Of a stretch of DNA of 64,000 bases, positions 19,001 through 27,978 are shown piece by piece. Each line of letters starts with the position of its first letter. Position 1 is the first letter of the stretch. Below the pieces are notes generated by a model. The model was not told where the DNA came from, ran no database searches, and worked only from the letters and a program-made list of their open reading frames with translations. The stretch comes from Thalassomonas actiniarum. GTDB lineage: Bacteria; Pseudomonadota; Gammaproteobacteria; Enterobacterales; Alteromonadaceae. A program made the translations under genes and the position numbers. Where the stretch lies: contig NZ_CP059735.1 of NCBI RefSeq assembly GCF_000948975.2, forward strand, positions 2,976,001 to 3,040,000, written 5' to 3'.

Positions 19001-19510
19001 ATGCAAGAGTTGATCAATGAAAAAGGGCAAAAGCAAGCCTTACACGGTGTGGTCATCGGCGTATTGGTCGGCTTCTCGTCCGATGATAAGCCTTTGGTCG
19101 TTTATGGCGAAAACCCCACCGAGGAGCCGGTGACTGCCCAAACAACTGTGCTGCTTGAACATCAGCACTTGGGAAAGAAACTGGCATTGCTGTTTACCGG
19201 CGGCGATCCCCTCAAACCTGTGATTATTGGGCCTTTGCTTGAACTTCACCGCCCTGAACTAAGTGAAGAATCAGGCAGGGAACTAAGCACTGAGCCGGCT
19301 GAGGTGTCTAAAGGGCAGCATAAACCGCTCGAATTAAAGCTTGACGACAAACGGCTGGTATTAACGGCAAAAAATGAACTGGTATTAAAATGTGGCGAGG
19401 CAAGCATCACCTTGAAAAAAAATGGCAAAATTTTGCTGAGCGGTACCAACCTGTTAAGCCGGGCGCAATTTGCCAACCGCATCAAAGGGGGCTCGGTACA
19501 GATAAATTAG
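19001..19510 (+). CDS. DUF6484-type protein next to vgrG
   Basis: About 169 residues, starting at the ATG preceded by GGAGG at 18991. The N-terminal half has the segments GVVIGVLVGF and TTVLLEHQHLGKKLALLFTGGDPLKPVIIGPL. These resemble DUF6484 proteins that follow vgrG in some T6SS loci. The C-terminal half (LTAKNELVLKCGEASITLKKNGKILLSG) resembles a spike-tip beta strand repeat as seen in VgrG tails and PAAR partners. It is likely a structural spike or effector-loading accessory rather than an enzyme. The upstream frame extension inside vgrG is not used. Confidence 0.75.
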   Translation: MQELINEKGQKQALHGVVIGVLVGFSSDDKPLVVYGENPTEEPVTAQTTVLLEHQHLGKKLALLFTGGDPLKPVIIGPLLELHRPELSEESGRELSTEPAEVSKGQHKPLELKLDDKRLVLTAKNELVLKCGEASITLKKNGKILLSGTNLLSRAQFANRIKGGSVQIN

Positions 19511-19749
19511 TATTAAGCACAATCAGATGTTTGTCAGCAGCCTGGCGCCAATAGCGGTATTTTTGCGGGCTCTCCCGGACGCCAGGCGGTATCTGTGGGC
19601 ATTATCGTTTAAGGGGAAGCTGATTAATGCTTGAATTTCCTTCGGGTTTACCCGGGCAGCGCGATAGAGTCTATCTAATTCTGCTAACAAGCTTAAATTT
19701 TCGTAATTTTATCCCAGTCTTTGCTCAAGACCGAGAAAAGGAGCTTCCC

Positions 19750-19842
19750 ATGACTTTTGAACTCAACCAGGCGCAATTAACGGAAAAAGGCATGCTCCTG
19801 GCAAAAATTCTCGGGTTGACGCCGATGCAAGGGTTATCTTAA
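19750..19842 (+). CDS. Possible 30-aa small protein
   Basis: A short frame, MTFELNQAQLTEKGMLLAKILGLTPMQGLS, follows AAAAGGAG with good spacing. It ends just before the convergent fdxA gene. The predicted product is one amphipathic helix. It could be a remnant of a longer gene. No family recognised. Confidence 0.3.
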   Translation: MTFELNQAQLTEKGMLLAKILGLTPMQGLS

Positions 19843-19852
19843 GCACAGGGGA

Positions 19853-20176
19853 TCATACCATCAGCTGCGGCAATTTATTGGCGATACCGTTGAACTTGTC
19901 GGCATCTTCAGGCGGCGGAATCACTTCGGTGATCACCGGCCAGATCTCACTCAGCTCTTCATTTAACTGTAGGAATTGTTCCTGGCCTTGTGGCAGGGCT
20001 TCTTCCTGGAAAATGGCCTCGGCGGGGCATTCCGGCACACATAACTCGCAATCGATACAGACATTGGGGTTGATGGCTAAAAAATTAGGCCCCTGGTGAA
20101 AGGCATCCACGGGACAGACCGCAACACAGTCGGTATATTTACATTTTATACAATTATCTGTTACTACAAACGCCAT
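19853..20176 (-). CDS. fdxA: 7Fe-8S ferredoxin FdxA
   Basis: A 107-residue FdxA-type ferredoxin with one [3Fe-4S] and one [4Fe-4S] cluster. The ligand cysteines are in [15 protein letters not shown] and [13 protein letters not shown]. All seven ligands of the Azotobacter FdI pattern are kept. The non-ligand Cys24 is replaced by Ala (CPVDAF). The start at MAFVVTDN is preferred over the upstream in-frame MAEK because GGAG precedes it by six bases. It is a cytoplasmic low-potential electron carrier, monocistronic here. Confidence 0.93.
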   Translation of the reverse strand: MAFVVTDNCIKCKYTDCVAVCPVDAFHQGPNFLAINPNVCIDCELCVPECPAEAIFQEEALPQGQEQFLQLNEELSEIWPVITEVIPPPEDADKFNGIANKLPQLMV

Positions 20177-20568
20177 GATTTTCTCCGCCAACTCCGCCGT
20201 TTAAACTGACAAGTTATCCACTATCCGCTTAGGCGGCGAGATCATACCCGTTATCGGGGTAATTTCAATGCCTATGATAAAATTATTCATGCCGGGCATA
20301 TAAGGCCCGGGCGAAAAGTATTTCCGCAAACGGCGCTTTTGCAGTAGAATGCGCCCCGGATCCCCGCTGTTAACCTGTTCGTCGGCTATTTGCCCGTCCT
20401 GTGTGCCCTGAGTTATCTCTAAATAGCACACAAGTGTGACATTGAGTATCAGCTTAGCCGAAAATATACGCCGGGTGGATCTGTACGACTTAAGCTGTAA
20501 AAATTGCCCGAGACAAACAGGCCTGCCCAGCTTAGCAAAGATAAGATTTACATGACTGGAATTCCCGG
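20177..20568. other. Intergenic region with no recognised gene
   Basis: About 390 bases between the divergent fdxA and COG2509 genes. A minus-strand frame of 76 codons is present but shows no family resemblance or ribosome binding site. Both promoters should be here; none could be assigned. Confidence 0.5.
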
Positions 20569-22173
20569 ATGATACGAATATCGAACATCAAATTACCCTT
20601 AGAGCATAGCCAGGAAGCATTGGATGCCCAGGTTTTATCCTGCCTGAAAATCAGCCCGGAGCAACTGGTCAACACCACCGTTTTTCGCCGCGGGATAGAT
20701 GCCAGGAATAAAAAATCGATTTTTCTGATGTACACCCTGGATGTGGAAACCACGATTGACGATGAGTTGCTGGCAAAGTTTGACTGGGATCCGAACATCA
20801 GAAAAACACCGGATATGGCGTATAAGTTTGTCGCACAGGCAAGCGAAGATCTGCAAGAGCGCCCTGTGGTGGTGGGCTTTGGCCCCTGCGGTATCTTTGT
20901 TGGCCTGATTTTAGCGGAAATGGGTTATAAACCTATTATTCTCGATCGGGGTAAAGAAGTGCGCGAGCGCACCAAAGATACTTTTGGTTTCTGGCGTAAG
21001 AAACAGCTTAATACTGAGTCCAACGTACAGTACGGCGAAGGCGGAGCCGGTACTTTCTCCGACGGCAAGCTGTCAACGCAAATCAAAGATAAAAAGCACT
21101 ACAGCCGCAAAGTGTTAAATGAATTTGTTGACGCCGGTGCGCCCGCAGAAATTCTCTATGTCAGTAAACCCCATATCGGTACTTTTAAACTGGTGTCTAT
21201 GGTGGAAAAAATGCGTGCCAAAATTATCGCCCTGGGCGGTGAAATCCGTTTCGGTGCCCGGGTGGATGATCTGCACCTGGAAGATGGCCAGGTAACCGGC
21301 TTGACCTTGGCGGACGGATCGCAGATTAAGTCAAAACATATTGCCCTGGCCATAGGGCATAGTGCCCGGGATACCTTTGAGATGATCCACGACAAGGGGG
21401 TTTATGTTGAAGCTAAACCGTTTTCTGTGGGTTTTCGGGTAGAACACAAGCAATCCCTGATAGATAAGAATTATTATGGCGAATTTGCTGGTCATCCCAC
21501 CTTGGGGGCTGCCGATTATAAGCTGGTGCATCACTGTAACAATGGCCGCTCAGTGTATAGTTTCTGTATGTGCCCGGGGGGCACTGTTGTTGCGGCGACT
21601 TCCGAAGAAAACCGTGTCGTCACCAATGGCATGAGCCAGTATTCCCGCAACGAAATGAATGCCAACAGCGCCATAGTTGTCGGTATTGACCCTTCAGACT
21701 ATCCGGGACACCCGCTGGCGGGTATAGACTTTCAGCGCAAACTGGAAAGCGCTGCCTTTAAGCTTGGTGGTGAAAATTATGACGCGCCGGCGCAGTTGGT
21801 GGGAGATTTCCTTAAAGGCGAATCTTCAGAGGCTTTAGGGGAGGTTGAACCTTCCTATAAACCCGGTATCAAGTTAACGGACCTGTCGGGTGTTTTACCT
21901 GGTTATTGTATCGATGCCATCCGTGAAGCTTTACCGGCTTTTAACCGCAAGATCAAAGGTTTTGCCATGGATGAAGCTACCCTGACCGGCGTGGAAACCC
22001 GGACTTCTTCCCCTATCTGTATCAAACGTGACGATAGCTTGCAGAGCCTCAACACCCGTGGACTTTTCCCCGCAGGAGAAGGAGCCGGTTATGCCGGGGG
22101 CATCATGTCTGCCGCCATTGACGGCATAAAAGTGGCAGAAGCCATGGCATTAAGCATTAACGGCGATAAATAG
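20569..22173 (+). CDS. FAD-dependent dehydrogenase of the COG2509 family
   Basis: A 534-residue flavoprotein. Residues near 98-116 hold the dinucleotide-binding segment VVVGFGPCGIFVGLILAEMG. A GEGGAGTFSDGKL block follows, and the C-terminal FAD closing motif is GEGAGYAGGIMSAAIDGIKVAEA. The N-terminal 90 residues are a small ferredoxin-like alpha/beta domain (IRISNIKLPLEHSQEALD), usual for the family. Members are conserved in many bacteria and annotated as uncharacterised NAD(FAD)-utilising dehydrogenases. Substrate unknown. It stands alone. Confidence 0.88.
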   Translation: MIRISNIKLPLEHSQEALDAQVLSCLKISPEQLVNTTVFRRGIDARNKKSIFLMYTLDVETTIDDELLAKFDWDPNIRKTPDMAYKFVAQASEDLQERPVVVGFGPCGIFVGLILAEMGYKPIILDRGKEVRERTKDTFGFWRKKQLNTESNVQYGEGGAGTFSDGKLSTQIKDKKHYSRKVLNEFVDAGAPAEILYVSKPHIGTFKLVSMVEKMRAKIIALGGEIRFGARVDDLHLEDGQVTGLTLADGSQIKSKHIALAIGHSARDTFEMIHDKGVYVEAKPFSVGFRVEHKQSLIDKNYYGEFAGHPTLGAADYKLVHHCNNGRSVYSFCMCPGGTVVAATSEENRVVTNGMSQYSRNEMNANSAIVVGIDPSDYPGHPLAGIDFQRKLESAAFKLGGENYDAPAQLVGDFLKGESSEALGEVEPSYKPGIKLTDLSGVLPGYCIDAIREALPAFNRKIKGFAMDEATLTGVETRTSSPICIKRDDSLQSLNTRGLFPAGEGAGYAGGIMSAAIDGIKVAEAMALSINGDK

Positions 22174-22245
22174 TTCAGGTTTTATCGCTCCAACGAATAG
22201 CGATACTGGCTATGGCGGAGCAAGGAAGCCTCTTCTGCTGACCTT

Positions 22246-22279
22246 CTTTAGGCGCATAACTTAAGGTTATGCGCTAAAG
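22246..22279. terminator. Strong inverted repeat downstream of the COG2509 gene
   Basis: CTTTAGGCGCATAAC and GTTATGCGCTAAAG pair with one bulged G around a TTAAG loop. There is no long T-run on the plus strand, so factor-independent termination is likely but not certain. Confidence 0.45.
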
Positions 22280-22312
22280 TTTCCCTTCTTAAGACTGTTT
22301 GAGACATCATGG

Positions 22313-22603
22313 CTGTACCGGTTTCGACTTCTCTTATTTGCGGTATTTTTTCTTTACCGTCAGGCGCTTGCTGCCAAAAACTCCCCGGTTAGCATAAAAA
22401 TACTGGTAGATAAACCCGAACTCTGCCATCGCCAGCTAGCGCATTTTCTATCCCTTTTGTTGCACCATCAGCAAATCAAGTCTGATTTGCTCTGCCCGGA
22501 CAGTGAAAACCAGCTAAAATTATTGGGATGCTGGCTTTTATTGCCCGTGATATTGCAAAATTTGTTTACTGCTATCCGGCATATGCAGGCGGTGAAAAAG
22601 TGA
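22313..22603 (+). other. Open frame of 96 codons without a standard start codon
   Basis: A frame missed by start-codon rules. It opens with a signal-peptide-like stretch (LYRFRLLLFAVFFLYRQALAAK), continues with a charged region containing CHRQLAHFLSLLLHHQQ, and has a second hydrophobic stretch near residue 75. There is no ATG, GTG or TTG in frame; only CTG is available. It may be a decayed gene or one with a mutated start. The rest of the 22174-22746 interval shows no gene. Confidence 0.25.
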
Positions 22604-22746
22604 TAAAAACTGCGGCAATTGATTTTATCACTCCAGAGGAAGAAAATAATATTTTTACGAAACAGCGATTTATTTGGTGAGCCGGCAGATATTTTTCTCT
22701 ATACTCGTGGTTCCCTTGGTCTGAATGTTTACTTTAACTTTATGCG

Positions 22747-23001
22747 ATGTTTATGAAAACTTCCGGCAGTAGCTTCATACATTGGTTTCATCTGGCAACG
22801 AGAGCCAAAGTGATAACACGTTCTTTAAAGGTCGCATTAATTGTCGGCACTATCTTAGTGATGATAAACCAACTGGATGTTTTCCTTTCAGGGCAGTTGG
22901 CATTGGGCAACTATATCCAAATCCTGCTGACCTACTGTGTTCCTTATTGCGTCTCCACCTATGCCAGTGTAGATACTATGATGAACTTGGAAAATAAATA
23001 A
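22747..23001 (+). CDS. nrtS: NrtS-family nitrate/nitrite transporter
   Basis: An 84-residue membrane protein with two hydrophobic helices (about residues 27-43 and 53-72). It carries the NrtS pattern ARAKVITRSLKVALIVGTILVMINQLD and TYCVPYCVSTYASV. NrtS proteins from marine bacteria are small nitrate/nitrite uptake proteins. A start six bases later (MKTSG) is also possible. The next gene, a soluble chemoreceptor, begins 29 bases downstream, so the two are probably an operon. A nitrate role fits the nir locus 4 kb away. Confidence 0.8.
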   Translation: MFMKTSGSSFIHWFHLATRAKVITRSLKVALIVGTILVMINQLDVFLSGQLALGNYIQILLTYCVPYCVSTYASVDTMMNLENK

Positions 23002-23030
23002 CTCAACTTATTAACTTATAAGGCTTTCTA

Positions 23031-23930
23031 ATGTTTAATCTATTTAACAGTAATAATATTCCCGCCGATCAGGCCTTGATCGCGAAAGATGAATTAGCCG
23101 ATTTGATGGCCAAAGCGCAGTTAGTTGAGCAACTTGAACAAAGCGGCGCCTTAGATATTGCCCGGCAGATCACCGACAATGCGCAAAAGGTCAACCAGGC
23201 TTCGTCGAACCGCCTGGCACAAGTTGAAGATAACTATCAGCTGATCCAGTCCTTTATTGAACAGTCCGAAAGCATTGAACAAACCTCCCATGATTCTTTC
23301 AAATCAGCAAAAGATACCGCAGAAACTTCTGAACAGGGCATTAAACAGCTTGAAGATCTTAGTCAGAATGTGATGACCTCGGCACAATATATTCGGGAAT
23401 TTACCGAATTATTGGTGAGCCTGGATGAAAACAATAAAAATATCGGGCAATTGGTGGAGTCCATTAAAGGTATTGCCGATCAAACCAATTTATTGGCTTT
23501 AAATGCGGCGATTGAAGCGGCACGTGCAGGCGAGCATGGCCGGGGTTTTGCCGTGGTGGCAGATGAAGTGCGCTCCCTGGCTAATACCGCCAACCAGTCG
23601 GCGGATCAGATCCAAAATGAAATGAAAAACATCATGGATATTTCCTCTTCTATTATCGATAAGCAAAAGCAAGTTTCGGGTATTATTGATTCGAGTGTCG
23701 AGATTGCCGGTACCACCATGGAAAACCTGCAATCATTAGTGGCCTTGTCGACGTCGAGCTCTAGCCTGGTGGAGTCCACCATCGCCCAGGTACAACATCA
23801 GCTAAGTGACTCGGAAACCATTAAAGATAATATGCAGCAACTTATTCAGGATACCCGTAATGCCCTTGAAGGGTCTTCTGAAAATGCCGAGTTGGGACAG
23901 GAACTTGTCAAGCAGTTAATGGCCAAGTAA
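23031..23930 (+). CDS. Soluble methyl-accepting chemotaxis protein
   Basis: A 299-residue receptor with no membrane helix and no recognisable N-terminal sensor domain. The signalling hairpin tip is intact ([33 protein letters not shown], residues about 150-182; only part quoted). It is flanked by short coiled coils. Such minimal cytoplasmic receptors dimerise and couple CheA/CheW, sensing through a partner. The upstream nrtS gene lies 29 bases away, which suggests a role tied to nitrate uptake. No methylation helices of full-length receptors are obvious. Confidence 0.9.
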   Translation: MFNLFNSNNIPADQALIAKDELADLMAKAQLVEQLEQSGALDIARQITDNAQKVNQASSNRLAQVEDNYQLIQSFIEQSESIEQTSHDSFKSAKDTAETSEQGIKQLEDLSQNVMTSAQYIREFTELLVSLDENNKNIGQLVESIKGIADQTNLLALNAAIEAARAGEHGRGFAVVADEVRSLANTANQSADQIQNEMKNIMDISSSIIDKQKQVSGIIDSSVEIAGTTMENLQSLVALSTSSSSLVESTIAQVQHQLSDSETIKDNMQQLIQDTRNALEGSSENAELGQELVKQLMAK

Positions 23931-23940
23931 GCTGCTTTTT

Positions 23941-23970
23941 GCAAGCGTCGCGAGTGGTTGCGGCGCTTGC
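23941..23970 (+). terminator. Hairpin after the chemoreceptor gene
   Basis: GCAAGCGTCGC pairs with GCGGCGCTTGC (one G-T) around an eight-base loop, eleven bases after the stop codon. The following bases are only modestly T-rich. Confidence 0.5.
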
Positions 23971-24111
23971 GTTGTCAACTTTGTCCCGTCCGTGGGGCTT
24001 TTGACAGGGTTGATTTGTTCTTGGCCCCTGGCGGGATAAAAGCGTTAAGCTACTGATCTTGCAAATGCTGTTCTTAAGGCACAGGCCAACTTTTGCTTAA
24101 CATCTCGTAAA

Positions 24112-25374
24112 TTATGCTGCGAAATTCAGACCGTAGATATTGTCTTTTTTCCAGGCGCAGGTCGCCAGGGTTTTGGCAAATTTTGCCGAGCTTATGGTGA
24201 TCTTCTCCAGCTTATCCAATTCATTGTCACATTGCACCCGGGCGCCGCCTAAAGGAGAATAATCCAATATTTTGCAAGGGGTTTGTTGCTGATCTATTTG
24301 GATTTCTCCGGTGAGCTGGCTGGTGATGATGCGGGAGAAGTGCCGCCTTTCGTCGTTGCGGGCAAAAGACCAGCTTTCATGCAGATTTTCCGGCTGGTAG
24401 TCTTCGACTTTTTTGAGTCGCTCAAGCACGCTTTCATGAATAGAGACATTAATGGCGGGATAATCAAGCTCTCCTTCGAGGGAGCGGGTTTCTGCTTTGG
24501 CGCCGAGGCGCTCCATTAACCGGTAAGGCAGGCTGTAGGAGTCATGCATGCGCCCACAGACATTGGCATCGACTTTTGATTTGTCTTTGAGATAGCTCTG
24601 GTCAAAATCCAGTCCTAACAAGGCAACTTTCTGGATCATCCACAACAAGCTGATATCCGATAAACTGGACTCATCATAGCCGCCGCCAATATCACTATGG
24701 CAGCCGGAAAACCATACCTGTTCAACCGTCTGCCCCGGATGGCTGCTTCCGGTCCACAAAGCCGGTTTGAAAGGGGGCCTCTTTTCATCGATGGCCAGCG
24801 CCTGGTAGGCGTGTTTGATTTCCGGCGTCAAGCGGGTGTCAAAAAATCCTACCCAGGGTTTGGTTAATTGACCCAGGAAAGGAATTGGCACGCCCAAGGC
24901 CCCGACCGTATCCCATACCGCCATGACTGCTATTTCCGGCTTAGGATAGTGGGAATAGCGCTGGTATTCCCGTTTGTGGGGTGGGGTGCGGTAATACTTA
25001 TAGGCCCGGGGCAGGGTATGCAGCTCGTCTTTAGGCAATAAGCCAACCGTATGCAGCATGCCGCCAAGGGCCCTGACGGTATAGGCGCCGCGGCTGAAGC
25101 CGAAGCAGTAGATGTCATCTCCTTCCTGGTAGTTGTGGGCAATAAAACGATAGGCATCGATAATGTTTTGCCCGATACCTTTACCGAATATGCCCATCAT
25201 GCGATCTGAGGCATTGTAGGTGCCCACGCCCTGATCATAAAAAACCACCTGGTTTTTGCCATCCTTGCCATAGGGGGTGAGGGAGCGAACGATCTTGACA
25301 ACATTGGTGGGCTTATCCGGGGTATTCCAGGTACCGTCACAACAGATCACGATGCGCTTATTTTGTATTTTCAT
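24112..25374 (-). CDS. DUF2235 alpha/beta hydrolase with C-terminal PilZ-like domain
   Basis: Numbered from the ATG at 25374, which GGAG precedes at good spacing. Residues about 5-270 are a DUF2235 (Tle1-like lipase fold) domain. It has the opening IVICCDGTWNTPDKPTNV, nucleophile elbow GFSRG with Ser94, and a later WFSGCHSDIGGGY holding a likely catalytic His/Asp. The last 80 residues look like a PilZ domain: RxxxR as R344-R348 (RHFSR), then DYSPLGG from 371 (DxSxxG), and an ending CAWKKDNIYGLNF typical of PilZ strands. This suggests a hydrolase controlled by c-di-GMP. DUF2235 proteins include T6SS phospholipase effectors, but no vgrG is adjacent. It is monocistronic. Confidence 0.8.
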   Translation of the reverse strand: MKIQNKRIVICCDGTWNTPDKPTNVVKIVRSLTPYGKDGKNQVVFYDQGVGTYNASDRMMGIFGKGIGQNIIDAYRFIAHNYQEGDDIYCFGFSRGAYTVRALGGMLHTVGLLPKDELHTLPRAYKYYRTPPHKREYQRYSHYPKPEIAVMAVWDTVGALGVPIPFLGQLTKPWVGFFDTRLTPEIKHAYQALAIDEKRPPFKPALWTGSSHPGQTVEQVWFSGCHSDIGGGYDESSLSDISLLWMIQKVALLGLDFDQSYLKDKSKVDANVCGRMHDSYSLPYRLMERLGAKAETRSLEGELDYPAINVSIHESVLERLKKVEDYQPENLHESWSFARNDERRHFSRIITSQLTGEIQIDQQQTPCKILDYSPLGGARVQCDNELDKLEKITISSAKFAKTLATCAWKKDNIYGLNFAA

Positions 25375-25622
25375 CATACATCTCCAAAAGGCAAATGTTT
25401 GCAAGGGGAGAGGGGGTTAAAATCCAAAGCCGATGCCTTGCAGCTTTGATGAAATTATAGTTGAAATAACTGCGAATGCTGTCCGGGAATACCGGCACTG
25501 ATTTTCCCCTGAGCGGGCAGAACAAAGCCCGGGCAGGGGATGAGGCGATTGCTTCTTAAACCAAAGGGTAAGGTTTAAAATTAAACGTTTGATATCTGGA
25601 AGTTATTACTTGAAGCTGGGGC

Positions 25623-26162
25623 TTACCTGGCATCACACTGGTAATAGACGGCTTCCATATCGCCTAAGGGATCCTTGTGCAGCTCTTTTTTAAGGAATTC
25701 CATGCCCAGTTTTTTCATGATATTAATGGAGCCGGCATTGTCTTCCATGGCAACAGCGCTAAAGTATTTGACTGATGTTTGCTCGGCTATGGCCTGGGTA
25801 ATACTCAGTGCGGCTTCGGTTGCATAACCTTTGCCCCAGGCTTTTTGCATAAAACGCCAGCCCAGTTCCAGGTTGTCATTTTGCGGGTAGTCGGTAAAAA
25901 ATTCCATCGGCCGTACTAACACCCAGCCGATAAATTCATTTGTTTGTGTGATCTCAACCTTCCACAGGCCCCAACCTTGTGATTCATTGGTATAACTTTG
26001 CATTCTGGGAACGTAGACTTCCCTGATTTCCTGCATGGTGCTGACTTTACCGCCGTTGATGTAGCGCATCACCTCTACATCCTGATCCAGTTCAAACAAG
26101 AGTTGGGCATCGTCGCTGGTCATCAATGCAAACTTGAGGCGTTGTGAGTTTGTTATTTTCAT
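25623..26162 (-). CDS. GNAT-family N-acetyltransferase (RimJ/RimL type)
   Basis: A 179-residue GNAT protein. Motif A is at KAWGKGYATEAALSIT near residue 105, and the C-terminal block EDNAGSINIMKKLGMEF is typical of RimJ/RimL-like enzymes. It should transfer acetyl from acetyl-CoA to an amine, but the substrate is not predictable. Length is normal. It stands alone, leftward, upstream of the DUF2235 gene with a 218-base gap. Confidence 0.88.
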   Translation of the reverse strand: MKITNSQRLKFALMTSDDAQLLFELDQDVEVMRYINGGKVSTMQEIREVYVPRMQSYTNESQGWGLWKVEITQTNEFIGWVLVRPMEFFTDYPQNDNLELGWRFMQKAWGKGYATEAALSITQAIAEQTSVKYFSAVAMEDNAGSINIMKKLGMEFLKKELHKDPLGDMEAVYYQCDAR

Positions 26163-26588
26163 TTTGGCTTTATCACTTCATTTCAGGGGCTGTTTATCTT
26201 TGGCCGTGAATTATCTTAATCTTAATCCCCTCCAAAGATAAATAGGTCCTAGCTAGTTATTGGATTGCCTGACAGGCTCGGTTATCGGTTGTTAGTGTAT
26301 AACGATATTTGGCGATGACGAAGGGCTATTTGCCGGCAATGGCAATAGATGCAGCGAATGTATTTTTTGAGCCGTGTTATTGAGTCGTTATTGCCAGTTC
26401 TTTTTGCTCTTTCAGTAAAAACCAGCCGTTAAGCGCTAAGATCAGGAAAAATATACTTTAAATTATTTATGGTTATTGCTGTTTCCCCGGGAGCAGATCA
26501 ATAAATCTCGTTTTTAGCCCCTTTTCGTTGCAGGCATATCTGTGATATAATTGTCAGCTATCTGTTGTTATCTAATTGAAAAGAAGCT
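26163..26588. other. Intergenic region with no recognised gene
   Basis: About 425 AT-rich bases between two divergent genes. It must hold their promoters. A TGTGATATAATTGT stretch at 26540-26553 is a plausible -10 region for the following small gene. Nothing else recognised. Confidence 0.4.
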
Positions 26589-26783
26589 ATGCGAATTAAA
26601 TTAACTTGCGATATTTTTGGTGGTGCAGAAGACGGCTGCGTAAAGGGTAAAGAGTTTGACGCCGTTCTGGTTGGTCCAAGATCAACTACGGTTGAGATCA
26701 TCGGTGATTCAGGCCGTCCACACAGGGCTTTTCATTATGAATATGAAATGGTCACTGAAGAACAGGCCGCTAAAGCCAATTAA
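26589..26783 (+). CDS. Small hypothetical protein, 64 aa
   Basis: Not recognised. A compact, soluble, beta-rich protein (MRIKLTCDIFGGAEDGC) with two cysteines near the N-terminus, preceded by AAAAGAAG. It looks like a stand-alone small domain of SH3-like size. It has its own promoter-like region and no neighbours on its strand for 14 kb. Confidence 0.65.
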   Translation: MRIKLTCDIFGGAEDGCVKGKEFDAVLVGPRSTTVEIIGDSGRPHRAFHYEYEMVTEEQAAKAN

Positions 26784-27065
26784 TCTCTGGTATGCACCGG
26801 GTCCGGTTTCCCCGACCCGGGGTATCTTTCCCTGAACAGCTTGTCTGCTGATTTAATTTTCTGATTTTACGTGCAAATCGGTATTGCCGGCTTTTTTGCG
26901 GGTAAGACGGTCAAATTCTCCTGTTTTAATTCTTTTTTAACCTCAGTACTATTTTCCCCGATCGCTGATAAAGCTCATCATGCTGCTGGTACAGGGCTGT
27001 AAACGTTGATGTTTTTTGCCTGTGAGCTGTGCCATCGCGCGGGGCTGTCAGCAATATCCGTCGCG

Positions 27066-27086
27066 AAAAAGGCCGCGAACGGCCTT
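27066..27086 (-). terminator. Rho-independent terminator of the nir operon
   Basis: On the minus strand the sequence reads AAGGCCG-TTCG-CGGCCTT followed by T residues: a seven-base-pair stem closed by a UUCG tetraloop. It lies 28 bases after the nirE stop and should end the leftward nirC-E transcript. The remaining bases 26784-27065 hold nothing recognised. Confidence 0.85.
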
Positions 27087-27113
27087 AGTGCTGTGACTGT
27101 GAGCCCGCTCAGA

Positions 27114-27968
27114 TCAGGCGTATTTCACCAGGTCGGCATTGTCCAGGCGTGCTGCATACTCATCTGCCGATAAAAAACCGGGGATGCTGACAGCTTCGCT
27201 GGTTAATTCATTGACGACATCGCCGATGATGATCAGGGTTGGCGGGGTGATCTTATGTTTTTGCGCCAACTGTGGCAGGGTGCTTAATATGCCGCGGTAG
27301 ACTTCCTGATCCTCCCGGGTGCCTTTTCGGATCAGGGCAACCGGGGTGTCTGCTCTTCTGCCGTGTTTGATCAGCTGCTCGGTGATAACGGGCAGGGTAT
27401 TGATGCCCATATAAAAGACTATGGTCTGGCTGTCGCAGGCCAGGCTTTGCCACGGCAGGTTAAGCTGACCGTTATTTTGCATATGGCCGGTGATAAAGGT
27501 ACAGCCCTGGGCGACGCCGCGGTGGGTGAGGGGGATGCCGGCATAGGTGGTACAGCCGGATGCCGCGGTGATCCCGGGGCAGGTATGGCAGCTGATACCG
27601 TTTTCCAGTAAATACTGTGCTTCTTCACCGCCGCGGCCAAAGATGAAGGGATCGCCGCCTTTCAGGCGTAATACCCGCTTGCCTTGCCTGGCAAGGTCGA
27701 GCAGGAGCTCATTGATTTTATCCTGGGGCACGCAATGTTTGGCTTGCTCTTTGCCGACATAATATTTTTCATTTTCCTGTGGCAGCAGGGCCATAATTTC
27801 TTCGCTGACCAGGCGGTCATAAACGGTGACCTCTGCCTGCTCGATAAATCTCAGGGCTCTTAAGGTTAATAATTCCGGATCGCCGGGGCCTGAGCCTACC
27901 AGGGCGACTTCCCCGCCGTTAAAAGGGGTTTGGCTGATTTTTTTATTTAATATCGTCATCTTGCTCAC
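27114..27968 (-). CDS. nirE: Uroporphyrinogen-III C-methyltransferase NirE
   Basis: A 284-residue SUMT enzyme. It has the glycine motif VGSGPGDPELLTLRALR near residue 26 and GGDPFIFGRGGEEA near 105, then TCPGITAASGCTTYAGIPLTHR. It adds two methyl groups from SAM to uroporphyrinogen III, giving precorrin-2, the entry to siroheme and heme d1. No fused siroheme synthase domain is present. Being last in the nir operon, 10 bases after nirJ, supports NirE rather than CobA of cobalamin synthesis. Confidence 0.93.
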   Translation of the reverse strand: MSKMTILNKKISQTPFNGGEVALVGSGPGDPELLTLRALRFIEQAEVTVYDRLVSEEIMALLPQENEKYYVGKEQAKHCVPQDKINELLLDLARQGKRVLRLKGGDPFIFGRGGEEAQYLLENGISCHTCPGITAASGCTTYAGIPLTHRGVAQGCTFITGHMQNNGQLNLPWQSLACDSQTIVFYMGINTLPVITEQLIKHGRRADTPVALIRKGTREDQEVYRGILSTLPQLAQKHKITPPTLIIIGDVVNELTSEAVSIPGFLSADEYAARLDNADLVKYA

Positions 27969-27978
27969 ACTCGCTTTT

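Noticed and set aside
24112-25374. DUF2235 protein as a T6SS Tle1 effector
   Set aside because: No vgrG, immunity gene or adaptor is adjacent, and the tail looks like PilZ; an effector role is not excluded but not supported.
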